Source of the DNA: Lycorma delicatula
Lineage: Eukaryota; Arthropoda; Insecta; Hemiptera; Fulgoridae
NCBI RefSeq assembly: GCF_047948215.1
Contig: NC_134456.1
Coordinates: 76,746,515-76,810,514 of the forward strand
Direction of reading: 5' to 3'
Length of the DNA: 64,000 bases
A program made the translations under genes and the position numbers. This document shows positions 14,101 through 29,581 of the stretch, one piece after another (within the stretch, counting starts at the first letter, position 1; the number at the start of each line of letters is the position of its first letter). A model generated the notes under the pieces. The model was given only the letters and a program-made list of their open reading frames with translations. It was not told where the DNA came from and searched no databases.

Positions 14101-17100
14101 CTGGTGTAAGAGAAATTTCCTTCAGACCCTCTCTTATTTCTCTGATCAACCTGCATCCTGGCTTGTATTTTTTGAGAAGAGATTGTACTGTACTAGCTGT
14201 TTCAGAATTCTTGCATCGTCATGATATGTCCAAAGAATCCTAGTCTCCTCTTATGCATGATATCAGTGGGTTCTAACTCTTTGTATACAACTTTACTGGG
14301 CACAATCCACCACTGTCAGTTTGTTGTTAAGGTCTACTTTGCCTGGTACTTTTTTATTAATGCACGTTCTTCCGATTCTTCATTCAACAAACAATCAAAG
14401 GATTGCTTGTTCAGTTGGAAGAGTGTTTCTGCTGCATAAGTAGCTTCTGGTTTTATAACTGTTTATGAACTACTGTTTGTGTTTTTTGGCAGGCATTTTT
14501 TATTGTTAGTATACCAGGTTAATTTTTGAGCTTCAGCTAGTTTGTTTCTTCTTATTTGGATTAAGGTTTTTTTGTTTAGTTTGTCATTATTTCTCCACGG
14601 TATTTAAATTGGGTAAGAATTTTGATTTTATTAAATAATGATTTTACATTTATATCTTTTAATTGTGTTGGTTTTTGGGGTATAATTTCTGCCTTTTTGA
14701 ATATCTTGAGGCCAATTTTATTTGCAATGTTTTAAAGTTCTAATATCTGTGATTTAGCTTCATCAATGTTATTTGCTAGCAGTGCCAAATCATCAATGAA
14801 ATCAAGACAATTTGTTTTGATTTTTCAGCCCATTTTTACTTTTGGGAGCATTTTTTAAGCCATTTCCTTATTACCATTTCTATAGCACAGTTGAATAATA
14901 GAGCTGAGAGCCCTGTCCTGCTTTGATCTCAAATAGTTCTGAGAGCTTGCCTCTGAATTTTACTTTCAACCTAGTGTTTGTGAGGGTCAATTTTATCATG
15001 TTTATTAATTTGGTATGTAGTCCAAGGTCTTAGAATTTTTAGTAGGTTTAGGGATTCTCTGTGAATACAATCATAAGCTTTCTTGAAATCTATAAATGCT
15101 ATCACCATGTCTCTGTTTCTTTTCCTGTTGTAATCCATTATTAGCTTGAGATTTATGATCTGGTCTGGACAGCTCCTTCAGAGTCTGAAACCTCCTTGGT
15201 ATTTTCCTTGTTCTTTCTCAAATTGTGAACCAATCCTGTTGACGATGATTCTTGAAAAAAATTTGTACGTATCTAGGAATGAGATTCCCCTGTAATCGTT
15301 AGGGTCTGTTTTGTCTCATTTTTTATGTAGCAGATGAATGAGGGCTGTCGTTCAGTGTTCTGGTAGGACTTTGATCCAGATATTGACAAGCTGTTGATGA
15401 AGGGCAATTTTTGCTGATCTTCTTGCATGTTTCCAAATCTCTACAAAAGTCTGATCTTCTTCCGTTGCTTTGCATTCTTCATCTCACCCATTGCTTGGTA
15501 CACTTCTTTTATTGTAGGAGGGTTTGTTGTTTTCAGGTGGTGTTGTTATTGGGGTATTGGTTTTGAAGTTAGGAGTTCTGTCAGTTCTTTGCAACATCAC
15601 AGTTTGTTGAAATATTTAACTAAGATTTCCACATTGCTTTTATTGTTATGGGCCAGTTTACTGTTTTTATTCTTTATTAATACGGTTGGGGGGGTTTGTT
15701 TTTTGGAGCTGATTTTTGAAGGTTTTGTAGTAGTCTCTTGACTGTGTTTTACTGAATTCTTCTTCTACTGATTCAGTATTTCTTTATGGTGATGTCGTCT
15801 TATTTTCCTTAGGGTTTGGGTTGTTTCTTTTCTTTGTTTTACTAGATTTTGGAAGGATGTTTCTGATTTTTGGAACTGGTGAAATAGCCATGCTTGATGT
15901 CTTTCTGCACTGTTTCATCATATTCACACTTCCTTTATTGATGTTTTTTATGGAATTTTATTAGGGCTAATTTTTCTACAATTTGCTTTAAGGTTGTTGT
16001 CTAGATGTTCGAGTTTCCATGACTGTTATTTTTTCAGTTGCTTTTTGGTAATTTTCATCCGTTATTAGTTGGGTACGGTCCATTTTTTTAGTTTTAATTT
16101 TTTTACTTTAGTTTTAACTACTGTTTATAACACAACTATATTCTTGATGTTTAATTTGTATACAAAAAAGTAATACTCTATTCACAGATATTTCAGTAAT
16201 AAATTTACATTATCCTTATAAAACTAACACAAAGAAAGAATTTAAGTAAATAAAAACTGATTACAATAAAAAAATTAATTAGTCACTTACTCAGTAGTTA
16301 AATTTATAAAAGATGATGTCTCTTTGAAACAAGAGACAGTAAATAATGGCTTTTCAGAATTGCTTAAAAGTGGATCCAACTCCGATAACCATAAATTACT
16401 TTTGTTCGTCAGTAATTCAGCAGTATCAAACTTCAGCTCATCTAAATACAAACATCACAAATTGACCATATTAAATATGTTTCATATTAATAAAAGTTTA
16501 ATTAAATATGTTTCATATTAATGAAACATATTTAATTAAACTGGTTTCTGTATTTTTGTATAGATAATTTTAATAATACAAAAATAATTTTTAAAGGTTT
16601 ACTTTCATTTAAAAAGAATAGCTTAAACAATTTATTAAATACAATAACACTACAGTGACAGACTGTAGACATTTGCCAACCATCTCATTAAGACAGATAA
16701 TAAGTACCTGACTCCCTATTGGGGAAGACACTCACCTTGTGATGAACAAAGGTGGTGTGGCGACACCACCTCTCTGTTCCTAGCCCTGATGGGCTTTACT
16801 GGAGGTCGTCTTTTAGACTCTCTAAATTTGATAACACATCAGAGTCATCAATTTGGTCTCTCTCAGATGTAAATGCCTTGGCAGCCATTTCATCAGTGTA
16901 TTTACACAACTTACTATCACTTTTGTATGGCCTCTTCCAACCACGACCTCCTGCTGTAACTTACAACCCTCAACCATCAAATTAACAGATTCACATAAGC
17001 GCAATCCCTCCATCCACCTAACACCTAATAAGGTATTAGACCTTTGGTCTAATACCAAAGGTTTCATACAAAAACTCTTCTCATATCTGACTTCAGTTAG

Positions 17101-18937
17101 ATTATACACTTAGATCATTACTTGATTCAGTTTTTGAACACCAAAAAGATAAGTATAATTAATAATATTAACAACAATCTAGATATTCCATGTATATAAA
17201 TAAATCCTAAAATAGCCAAACAATGAATATAAAATATATACTGGCAATAACACTAAAAACCTTATATACAAGAAGCTGAAAATGTTAAAAATGAGTAAAA
17301 AACTTTTATATTTTTCCTCTTTTGTGTAAACTATAATCCACCCATCGATAAACAAGACAGAAACTTTAATGCATGAAAGAAATTGATGGTCTAAGAAGAA
17401 TATTTGATTAGCTGCAATGTAAAAGAAATAACAAACCTTAACACCAAAGAATCTAAAATAAAGTTAAGAAAAATCAAATATGGAAGGAAAGTTTATACCT
17501 GGATTGATAGCACCTAATTTTTGAGCCATACTGTATAAAATTTCAGCAGTCCAAAAATGAGGTATGCGTGCGTAGACTTTTCCTGTATCAGATGGAAGAT
17601 GCATTCCTAATTTGTGAAGTAGCAAAACAAATGGTTGGTACTGAAGTATATTGCACTGTTCATTATTCCATGGCACTAATGGAATTGACTGTTTTAACAC
17701 TGTTAACATAAATACAAAAACTGTTAATGTAGGAAAGTATTTAGAAAAAAGAACATTTAGAATGTTTTTATTTAAACAGGTTCATTTTTTAATTTTTATG
17801 GGTAAAAATAATGACTGTAATCCTAATTTATGAGAGAAAATAGGGGAAATTCAGCGAATGAGCAGCTGAGGAATAGCATGAACTGTGTTGTTAGATACTC
17901 AATCATAAGAGAAAGAAAAAGTGAAAATAAACATTTTGCTTACAAACATATACCAATTCTAAAGCTATATAAAAATATTATGCCAATTCAGCCCTGTAAC
18001 AGCCAGCATTAGCTGTCTCTCATACTTTTACACCTTTTCTTTCTTTTTCCTGTTTAGCCTCCAGTAATTACCTTTCAGATAATACTTCAGAGGATGAATG
18101 AGGATGATGTGTATGAGTGTAAATGAAATGTAGTCTTGTACAGTCTCAGTTCGACCATTCCTGAGATGTGTGGTTAATTGAAACCCAACCATCAAAGAAC
18201 ACCGGTATCCACGATCTAGTATTCATCATTACATTTAAACCAACTTGATAGCTTACACAATCATTGTATAGTGATTATTATAAAGTTTTAATTTTGGTGG
18301 TCATTTTGAGGTGAACCCACAGCCAATTGTACCCATTCATGTATTTTTGTAATCCTTTAATGATACTTAATCTGAATCCAAAATCAAAATCAAAATCCAA
18401 GACAAAGTGTTCACACACATACATATTGATTTCAATAACAACTGTTTAATAGTTGAAAAACATAAGAGAATATATTTTTTAAAGTTAATGAATAGAATAA
18501 AATTATTCCAATTTTTTAATAAAAAGTTACATTATAAGAATGATTCTCAACCTTTTTAGCTTCACAACCCCCAAAAAGTAAAAAAAAAAACATAATGAAC
18601 ATTTTGTGATCCCAGCCAGAACCCAATGAAACCTAGGTAAAATTATTTAGCTGTGTTGATAGAGATCGGTATAAACATGCATATATCAAATGTAAACACA
18701 TGAGCAATCTACCGGTTCCAACTTGATGAGTACACACTCCTTGTAATTTGTTCTGTTTGCAAAATATTTGCTGTGAGAGCATCATGCTCGAACATGCATA
18801 TGATATGTTTTAACACATTGTGCTCTCAGCAGTATAAAAGAAGCATAAGGGATTGCAGAATGCCAGTTTAGTTTTGAATGTGAAGCGTGCCTCTGGTGCA
18901 TTTATATTTAAGTTTTTAAAAATGAAATTTCATTGAA

Positions 18938-18970
<33 letters not shown>

Positions 18971-21900
18971 TGAGATTTAGGTTTTTTAGTGTGTGGTCAA
19001 ACAGTGTACAGTTCATTTTTTTTGTAATAAGATATTTATGCAAAACAGATAAATTTGTGAAAAGACAGTGAGTCATCTACTTCCAGTGTTGATTGTTAAA
19101 AGGCAAGATTGTACAATGATAGTTATTTAAATTATGGTTTTACCTCATTGGATGGAAAGCCACAGTGCGTTGTTTTATTTCAAGTCCTCTCCGACGAAAG
19201 CATGAAGCCATCAAAATTAATTTGACACTTGGAAACTAAACATCCAGATCATAAAAGAAAACCCTTGGAATTTTTCAAAAGAAAATTACAAGCAGAAATT
19301 ACAAGCTTCTATTCATTATCAAGCCATACTGATAAAAGTACACATGAAGCATCTTATCTCATATCATTAAACCCTATACAATCACAGAAAAAACCATATT
19401 GCCTGCTGCAACTTTTATGGTCAGTGTTTTAACAGGCAAGGAAGAAGCAAAACATTTTTTTAAATTCCGCTTTCTAACGACACAGTATCAAGACAAATTG
19501 ACGACATGGCTGCTGATGTTCGCGATCAGATAATTCAGCAAGTGGGTTCAAATGAATATTCTAGTATTCAATCTGATGAATCAACAGATGCAGTAAACAT
19601 TTCTTATGTTTTGCAAGATATAAATGAGATTGATAGAAAATATGTTTTTTTGCAAATCAATACTTGATCATGCAACAGGACAATGTCTTTTTAATGTTTT
19701 TTATGAAGCTACTAAAATCTGTAACATAGATTACAGTATGTAGCACTGGTGCAAAGATGATAACAGATGATAAAGATGACAAAGATGATAACAACTTCAG
19801 CCATGCTCTTGCCAAAAAAAAAAAAAAAAAAAAAAATGCCAGAAAATCTCAAATGAATTCTTTGTAATGCTGTAAAAATGGTTAAATTAAAAGTTGACCA
19901 TTTCAGTGTAGACTGTTTGCTAAATAGACTGTTTCACTCTCTGAATAGACTGTTTCACAAAATGAGACAAAATGAGTGAAAAGAAAAAAAAAATCTCTTC
20001 TCTTCCATACAGAAGTCAGATGTTATCATAGGGGAAAGTGTTAACCCAGTTATTAGAATTGCAAGATGAATTAATAATATTTTTCCAGGATAAACAAATG
20101 TCAGTCTCAATGTGTCTACAGAATAATGAGTTGAATATATAATGAATATATCTGTTGGGTAACTTAGATGACAACTTATTAAACAACATAAATATGAATT
20201 TACAAGGACATGATAAAAACATTTTATTAATGACAAAGTTCATGCTTTCATTAAAAAGCTTGATATCTGAATTATTTGCCTTCAAACCAAAAATCTTTAA
20301 ATGTTTCCATTCACTCGATTATGTTGAGAAAGATTTGGATGAAGAAGATACCACTATTATTCACCACAGTTTGGACAGTATGAAGATGCATTTGCGTGAG
20401 CAAAATATTCAGTTGGTGGAAGTATTTCCTGGAAGATATAAATGATTTCTCGAAGAGATGGGTACTGAATCCATTTAGTGAAAACATTGTTGCAGTTGCT
20501 AGGTTATCAGTTGAGATTCACAGGCGGCTCATTGAAATGTCTGCTGATAAAATTTTACAACTATAATTCACATCCGAAAATTTAGATACGTTTTGGCTTG
20601 CTCGTCAAAATGAATATAGAGATTTAGTAACAGAAGCATTGAAAAATATTAATCCCTTTTGCCACGTTACCTCTGTGAAAAGGAATTATCATCTATGGTT
20701 GCGCTAAAAACTAAATATAGGAATTTGTTTATCATCTGAAAACAATTTACTTTTGTATGTTTCTAACATAAATGCACTTATGGAGAATCTTTAATGCAAC
20801 CATCTCATTAATTTACTTTCTCTACATGTGTACTTATAAATGTAAGTAAAATGTTTATAATAATTTTTTTCTCATAAAATGATTTCAATATTGCTTACGT
20901 ATAAAATTACAGGCTAATTTCAGTAGCCTGAAATTACCCCCTTTCACATCACCACAACCCCCAGGTTGAGAAATGTTGCATTATATTAACAATAATAATA
21001 ATAATTATAATAAAAATACTGACATGCATAATGGTATGAAACTGGTTCTACAATGTATTCATGATTCTCAAACACACAAAGTTTTGCATAGCACGCCTCT
21101 AATAGTGAATGTTTCAGCCACGTTACAAATTTTCCCTTATTTTCATTCACCAAGTGATCTGTAATAATAAAAAAAAGGATAAAAAAGATAGAACATCAAT
21201 CAATATTCATATGAAAGTAGTTTGTATATAAATTAGACAGTACATACAGATTTAGTCACGTAAACCTATGATTTTTTAAGCAAAATATTTTGGCAACCCT
21301 GACACAGATGAGAATCAGACCGTGACCTTAAATATTGGATACCATTTCAATAGTAATGAAGTGAGCAAATGTTCAGCAATGCTGAACATTCTGCATTTGT
21401 AGTGAAAATATTTTTAAAATGCCGATTATGTTGTGATTATGCAGCGATTATTCCATTAGAATTTCAATATTCCATGTCATGGTGTTATTCCTAGTTGCAA
21501 GAAAGTTATCAACAAACTTGTTCCAATAAAATAATAAAAAAAAAACCACCAGGTCCAATTACAAGCTGAACATTAACATATTGCCTTGTGAGATGCAATT
21601 AGAGAATATTTCTGTGTAAAAATCTTATACTTCTGATTTTGTTATGCAATTTCCTTCATAAATTGATGAAGTGAATAATTTTCAAAATGTCATACCCAAG
21701 ATATTGCGAAAAAACAAAAGATATGGAATAACCAAAAAAAGAATATAATTAAAACAATAAAAAATTTAATAACTTTCAATCATTGTACCTAGGAAGGTAA
21801 TTTTTTTATTAAATGAAAGGAAATTATCAAATTGGCAGTACAGAATATTATCCAGAAAGTGTAGTATATACACCACCGCAAGTTACTATTTTACTAGGTA

Positions 21901-24900
21901 ACATGTTCAGTATAAGAAAAATCACAATACATCTTATGATTCATATAATTTAAATCTGTGTTAATAATCAGTTTAAATTTTGATAAATGTATGGTATAGT
22001 ATCTCCAACAATTATATGATTTCAAAAGGTTTAAACAGATAGGAAGGGTAGAATACAGTAAATCTTTTGGAGGGCCACACAGTAATAAAAAGGATATTGA
22101 CACATTCAAAAATCTTGAATTACTTGCCATAATTTAAAGTTCGGTATTCACAAATTTATTATACATGATGTTATGAGAAAGACATTATGACTGTAAACAA
22201 ACAAACTTCAAATATGAAAAACTCAAACCTAAAACATTTCAAATGTTGCTGCGCTATGAGTATAATAATAATTGAAATTTCTTAAAAGTGTTATTTTCAC
22301 AGATGATACAACTTTTTATGTCAGTGGTTGCATAAATTGACTTAACAGATCAAATCTTGGGGTCAGAGAATCATATGAGATAACTGAACTTGTTAGATTC
22401 TGCAGAAGTGTTTGATGTGGGCTCATTTACAGAAATATTATAGGATATTTTTCTTAGCAGAGAAAACCAATAGTGATACCAATTATTAATACATGCTTGA
22501 GCTACTTCCTTTTCTAGAAATTGATATTTATATGGTCAGGGTGTATAATGGAAGGATGGAATACTACTAAAAACTTAGAGGTTAGAAATGATTTCTAAGC
22601 AAATAGAAATCATCTTTCAATTAAGAAAATTTTCTTAATTGATGGATTGGTAAAGCCTTCACATTGTGATGGCTATTAGTGTTGGAGTACTTCCTACCCA
22701 CTACTAAGTTGTTTTTTTTTGCTTAGTCAATTAATGTTCTGTAAAAGTTTGTGAATTAGAATACTTGTATAAAAGGATACTGCTACATTTCACACTGGAA
22801 ATGATCCAACAAGTATAGACAGAAATGAAATATTTTTTGATGTCTGAAATTTTTTTAATAATTTTAATTTAGAAATTTAAATACAAAATAACACAACATT
22901 TTACACGTATTTTTATAAGAAAGAAAATTTCCTAGTTCCACTAAATAAAAAGTTGCTAAGGACCAAAATGTCGAGCAGCAAAGGGATATTCAATGACATG
23001 TCGTGCCATTTGTGTACTATACAAAACACTAATATCTAAAAAAAAGGATGCAGTTTGTTGAAGTAAAATCCAAAACAACATTTTTCTTCTAAATTTCATT
23101 TACCTTATGATTATTTCTAACAGACTACAATATTCTCAGAAACAAATTCCGTGACATGAATAATGACTAATATGTTTACCTCTAAGTACTTTAATTTCAT
23201 CAAGAATTTCATTTTCACTCTTGCATTTTTCCTTTTCAGCTTTCTTGTCTCTTGAACCCTCCTGAAAAATTAAAATATAATTAAATTAAACAATTTCATA
23301 CATCAAAAACATCTGAAACTGCTAATAGATACACATATAAAATTACACTATTTAACAGCCTAGCTTCATACACTCTCCCAATGAATGAAGCAGTATGTAC
23401 TGTTTCTCATAAAAAGAGACTCATTAATTTGTTGCTATATTATCTGTCTCAATCTTTCTTATGATGATGCGTGCCTAAAGGATTTAAAATAAAGATCATT
23501 AGTTAATGAACATTTGATAACCAGACCTTACAGTGAACAAACTGAAGGTATCACTTACAGAACTTCCAAGGCAGGTGAATATCACTTGCCTTGGAAATTT
23601 TATGGGAATGGCATGTTAATATGCTCCATTGTACAAGATGTACTAAGAAAAACCAAACCTTTATAACAGTGCACAATCCAGTACACAGATATCTTCCAAC
23701 AACTGGTCCTGGCAGGTGGTAACTTCTGGAAACACATTGAAGCTTGTCATCACACTACTGTTGTTAAATTAAGAGTAAATACATTTACTAATCTCCAATG
23801 AAAATCAAAACTCTTGAAAAACAATGTGATTGGGTTAAATTCTGCTTCAATCTCTGTAAAAGCTTTTACAGATATATTTAAAATGCTTCAGGAAACATTT
23901 GAGGAAGACTGTACAAGCAGATATATGAATAGTTGAATTGTTGTAAAGAACCCTGATCGATGAAGACCTCAGATGTGGACAACCTTACACATCAACAAAT
24001 ATTAATATTGTTATAATATGTGAAGATCGCTGTTCATTTGTCCAAGAGACTGTTGAGGAAGTAAGCATCAGCATGGGGTCATGCCATGCAATTTAATAGG
24101 AAAACATAACTTCCATTAGTTCTTTACAAAGTTTGTGCAGCATTTAAAGATTGATGATCAGAACCTTCAATATCCTTCAATATACCTTAATATCAGCACC
24201 TTCACGACCATGCTAATGTTGATGACAAACCTTCTAATTGGGTAAACCTTCTAATTGAGAATTGGGTTTATGGTAATGATGTAAAAACCAAGATGCAATT
24301 GTTGCATTGGGCTGGGGTGTCATCCTGACCAAATAAAAGCCTATATGAGTCATTCAAGCATTAAGGTGACGATGGTTTTTTGATTAGAAAATTTTGGTCC
24401 ATTAAGAATTCCATGTGGTTAGACAGAAAGTAAGGAGTTCTAAATAGCAAGTACGAGTTGAGTGTTACTCCATGACAATGCTTTAACTCACATGTTACTT
24501 CTTATCCATCATTATATGGCAAAAAAACAGAGCAAAAGTTGTGCCTGCTCACCAGACTTTTTCTTGTTTCACAAATTGAAGGTTACCTTGAAAGGATTTC
24601 ATTTTCAAACCATTAACGAGATTGAGGTAAATACTATAAAATAGCTAACTGCAGGCAATTCTCAAGAACACATTCTAGGAAATATTCCAAAAATGGAAGG
24701 AAAACTGTACTGCCAATGGACTATTTTGAAGAGAACAAGTCTCCAAAAACTTGTAACTCAGTCCTTTTTGAACAACTCATATTTGTCTCAGTAAAAAAGG
24801 CAATGAGATACCAGTACATCCCCTATGCCTTGAAAGGATTTTATACTTTCTAATGGCTATGCAATTTTTGGTAGTGACTTTGTATCATGTTACATTGACT

Positions 24901-27900
24901 ACAATCATTTTTAATTTAAATAGTCAAGTTTTTAATTAACTTAGCACACAGCATTAAAAGACTAACTCAAATTTAAATGTATTCATTGTCAAAAATTTAG
25001 ATAAATGTTAATTGATATTAGCAATAGAGTAATATGTTAATGAATGAATGTTAACTGAATTTTTATACATACTTTTTTAAATTTCTTTAAAATCTCTATT
25101 TGATTTATTTTATTCTCTTATTATTATTATTCTATTATTATTATTTTATTCTACTAAAAGCATGCATAGATCATAATTAAAAACTGTAATATTTTCAATA
25201 CTCAATTATTGTATAAAATACTGTAAATAAATTTAAATTACAGTATTATAGTTATGGTTAATTATTAACAATAGTTTTTAATTTGAAAGGTAACTTGAAA
25301 GAATATCTTTAAAATAACAAAAATACTTTATATTATAGCTATTTTTTATAATTAAAAAAAAAAAACTTATAAAGCAACAATCTAGACAGTAGTGATAAAC
25401 ACTTTTAATACTTTATTTTATTAATAACTTTTGGTTTAAAGTAGCTGTTATACATATTATAGCTATATATTGTAGTTATTATACATTGCTATAAATCAAA
25501 TTTTAGCTGGTCATTAAAATATTATAAGGCTTTAGCCTTATCATAGGTGTGCCAAATCCACCTGCAGGTAGGTATTTTATATGTTTTTGTATTTTCACCT
25601 TTGTGTTCTGTAAATTTTTCAATCTGTGTCAATCGCTATAAGATTTATTACTTTTATACATCTGTATTGCGTTGAGTGATTATGTATTCTTAAAATGTGT
25701 AAGGAATGACTAACTTATTTGTCCAATATAAAATAAAAAGCAGCCATATCACAGGTGATCTTGTAAAGTCTAGTCAGGTTTTATTTATTTGTGTTGAATA
25801 TTTTTGAGTATAGAATTTTGGTAAGTCTATTGCGAGATTTAAATGTTACGTTATAGATCAGGTATTTGAAGGATGAGGAAATGACTTGTGATTTTAGGTT
25901 ATGATACTTAAATACTATATGACAGCCTTAAATTAAGAATTTGTTTAATGCTTCATCTGAGTAAGTAGATGAGTTCTCTCTGATGAACTGAACGTAAATA
26001 TTTTCATAGAATAGACATTTATATAATATTTTGAACAAGCTATTTCTGAAGTTATATTAAATTATTTAATTTTATTTTATCTTTTTCTTTTATTTTTTAT
26101 TCTATCAACACTAGTTATTGTAGTCTTTGTATAAGAAAATTTATATATTTATGTTTGCACATAATGAATGTTGCATATAAAGACGATATATGGCCATATG
26201 AAAACATGTCCATATTTGCACAAATTAAAACAGACAGGAACACAGCAATTACATAAAGGCCAAGTACAAACATATTGATATAAATTAATTATCATAATTC
26301 AACAAGAAAATGCTAATGTTTGGTTAATATTACACTTTTAAATTCTAAACATTAATTAATAATACAATAACAATGTAACTTACATAATCCGGTTCTTTTT
26401 TCATAAATTCATCAAACTGACTGTCACTAATGACTTCTTGTCTAAGTAGTTGTTCAATGACCTAAAATAAATAACTGTAATGTGTACATTCATACAAATA
26501 AAATTTGAATCTGTGCTAAATTAATATTAAAAACGTTTTTCTAGGAGTGAAATACAAAAGGAGTATTTATCATGTTTTTCACATTCGAAATACAATAAAA
26601 TAAGTTTTTTTACTACTGATAAAATATTCTCCTCAAGGTAGAATAAAGTGACTTCATATTCAGTAATAAAAAAATAATAAAATTGACAGAATTTTATGAC
26701 AAGGCAATGTATGAGGGAAGCTCATAAGGATACATCGTCATGAGCTTCCCTCTGTACAATCACAGTATGGGATATGAACAGCTAGTGTGCCTGTTTTAAG
26801 TTATGAAACCATTCACCATACGTAACTGGGCTGTTCTATATTGGCAATCAATCACAATTAAATAACTTAATATAAACCAATAATTATTACAGTTATCCCC
26901 TCTCCCTGTTTGTTTGTAGGAGAGAATGTCTGTTCACTTTGTTTAAGAACATGCCTCCTCTACTTTTGAAGTAAATTTTTATCTCATGCAATCCTGTTTA
27001 AGAGATATGCATTAGGCAATGGTGCCAATCTCAGATGGAGATTCAGTAGTTTACATTATTTTTAATGATTTTATCTTTTTATTTTAATGTTTTTACACTA
27101 ATTCTTTATGCTTTTAATTAGGACTGCTTGAAATAATGCTTATTACTGCTTATTACTACTTTGGTTATTGGCTTGTTTACAGTGTTTCTTTGATGAACAC
27201 TATTAAAAATATTCTTAATAAAAATAGCTTTCTAAGTACTGTTACTTGAAAATTATTTTTTTCATTATGATTTTTTTCACTTATTAAATTTGTTTTTAAA
27301 CAAATACTATTTCAATATAACCTAATGATCATTATTTTATATAATAAAATGTTCAATAGTTTTAAATTTTAAGTATTTTTTGTACATAGGTTTTGAACAC
27401 TTTGTTACCAAATAATAATACCACATTAAAGATAAACAAAGAAAAAAACAAGTCTTAATATTGCCAACTGTCTCTGAAGTAAAATAAAATTTTCACAGCT
27501 ATTTTAATAGTTGTAATAATTTTGCTATTCTAAAATACTTTATAAATTTTACCTCATTATGATTGTTTTTTTAAAATCTTTCGATTTTTCTGTTGAAAAA
27601 ATAAATGTAATTCTGTAATTGATTTATAAAGTAACTCAACTTTTTTACAACAAACTTTCCCCTCCCAAAAAAAACATTCACACTTGATATTTTGTTTTTT
27701 ATCGACTAAACAATTCGCTTCAGGTCAGCACTCGCTTTGCTCACTCTTCCTGTCAGCCAGGAACTACCATTGTGTTCATTATCCTCATGCAAGTGAGAAT
27801 AGTATAGATAAACAACAATTAAAGCCTGTTCAATTTATAAAAACTATCAGCATGCTATAATTTCTTCAGAGCAACAGTTCAGTCAGCACAGAACCCAAAA

Positions 27901-29483
27901 CTTTAAGTGATTTGTAGTATCCAAATTTTAAAAAAGTTGCCCCACTTTTAAAAAAGTAATTATAGCTGGTTACCCATCCTTTGTATGAATAAGAAGTATT
28001 ATGCTTGGTTCTTAGTATTATCCGACAAACACCATGAGGAGGTGGTTGTACTTTTTTTTAATGTTTTTTTGTCAAGTAACCAGAGGCAGGTGCAGCCAGT
28101 GGTATTGCACAGTTAGTAACAAAGGTACTGCTGTGTTAGCTGAGCTGCTGCACTGTACACCATAGCACCTTTAAAGATACTTTTATTGTTAACTAAAACA
28201 GTTGTCGAAATAGACAGATTTTCTTTTTTTTCTTTTTTATAGAAAATATAATTTCAAATACAGTAAGCAGTCTTCAAATTTGATTTGACCAAAAGTTTGG
28301 CCATAGTAAAGTTGAATATCAGCAAGGAACATAATCCAGTAAAATGGCCACCATCTTGAAATTGTGAAAATAATTTGTAACAGCAATAGTCCTAAGTTCT
28401 TTCCAGGTAAAAAAAAAAATGTTCGATGAACATTTCAGCTCAATCAGTTGGGTAGTTTTTGTGTGAGTGTAACATACTCATAGACCCCACTAGATTTATA
28501 TATATGTATATATATATATATTTGATTAATTTGTAAGGAAGAAATCAAAAATAAATGGAAAAATAATTTGCAAGTACCAAAGCAGACTGCTTGTTTCATA
28601 ATGTACATTCGCAAATTTAAAACTACTTTTGTAAACTATAATTTCTTTTAAATTAATTTAATGGCTCTTCATATTACACTATACAATTATAAATAAAAGA
28701 TTAAATAGGATATTTTTTATTATTAATGCCAACAGTTAATGAATTGTTTCCACAGTTTCTGTGTTTCAAATTTTCCATGATATTCAAGACATTGTACATA
28801 AAACTCTGATTAGCAAACTTCACTCATCCAGCTTAGTAGTAAGTTAAATAGCTTAAAGAATAAAATTCCTCAATAAAATTTGATAGCCTTCTGAATGAAA
28901 TTCATTGCTCATAACATGACCAAATCAGTCTACTCAGTTGTAAATCTATTTCTTAACAAAAAATTCAAAAAAATTTTTTGACAAACTGTTTTTCTGGGAA
29001 AATAAAAAACCACATCTCAAATAAACTTTAACATCTATATCAGCCTAGAAGTACTGAGTACTATAGAAAATCCCTTTTTTATTAGTGATGAGAGAAGTTA
29101 ATATTTGCTCATACTTCTAGTTAGGAATATTGATCAATGTAATACTTGAAACAAATACTTAAGAATTTTTAAACAAACTTTATGCAGTTATTACAAAACA
29201 TTAAGTCTGTTGAGTATCACTGTTGAATGTCACTGTAAACTAAATAGTGTTTATTAATAAAAGAATTTTTATTACGCAAAAAAATAAAAAGAAACTCACC
29301 CCGATTCTTGTTTTATTTAAAACTCCGCTCTCAGTATAATGGTCAAGAACTTTACCGATTGGATCAGAACTTCTGGCACTTTGAAAATAATACCAATGCA
29401 AATTTCTTGAATCATCTTGGCTCCACCTAAGAAATATAAAATTAAATTTGAAATTTCTAAACTCATTCAAAATAAACAAAAAA

Positions 29484-29581
<98 letters not shown>

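Noticed and set aside
18938..18970. CRISPR-like short repeats (AAT)n
   Set aside because: Simple trinucleotide microsatellite in a eukaryotic hAT element; no spacers.
28380..28475. LINE 3' UTR box resembling CAATCAGTTGGGTAGTTTTT
   Set aside because: Resembles 3' ends of RTE-like elements, but too short and lacking a tail boundary to annotate.
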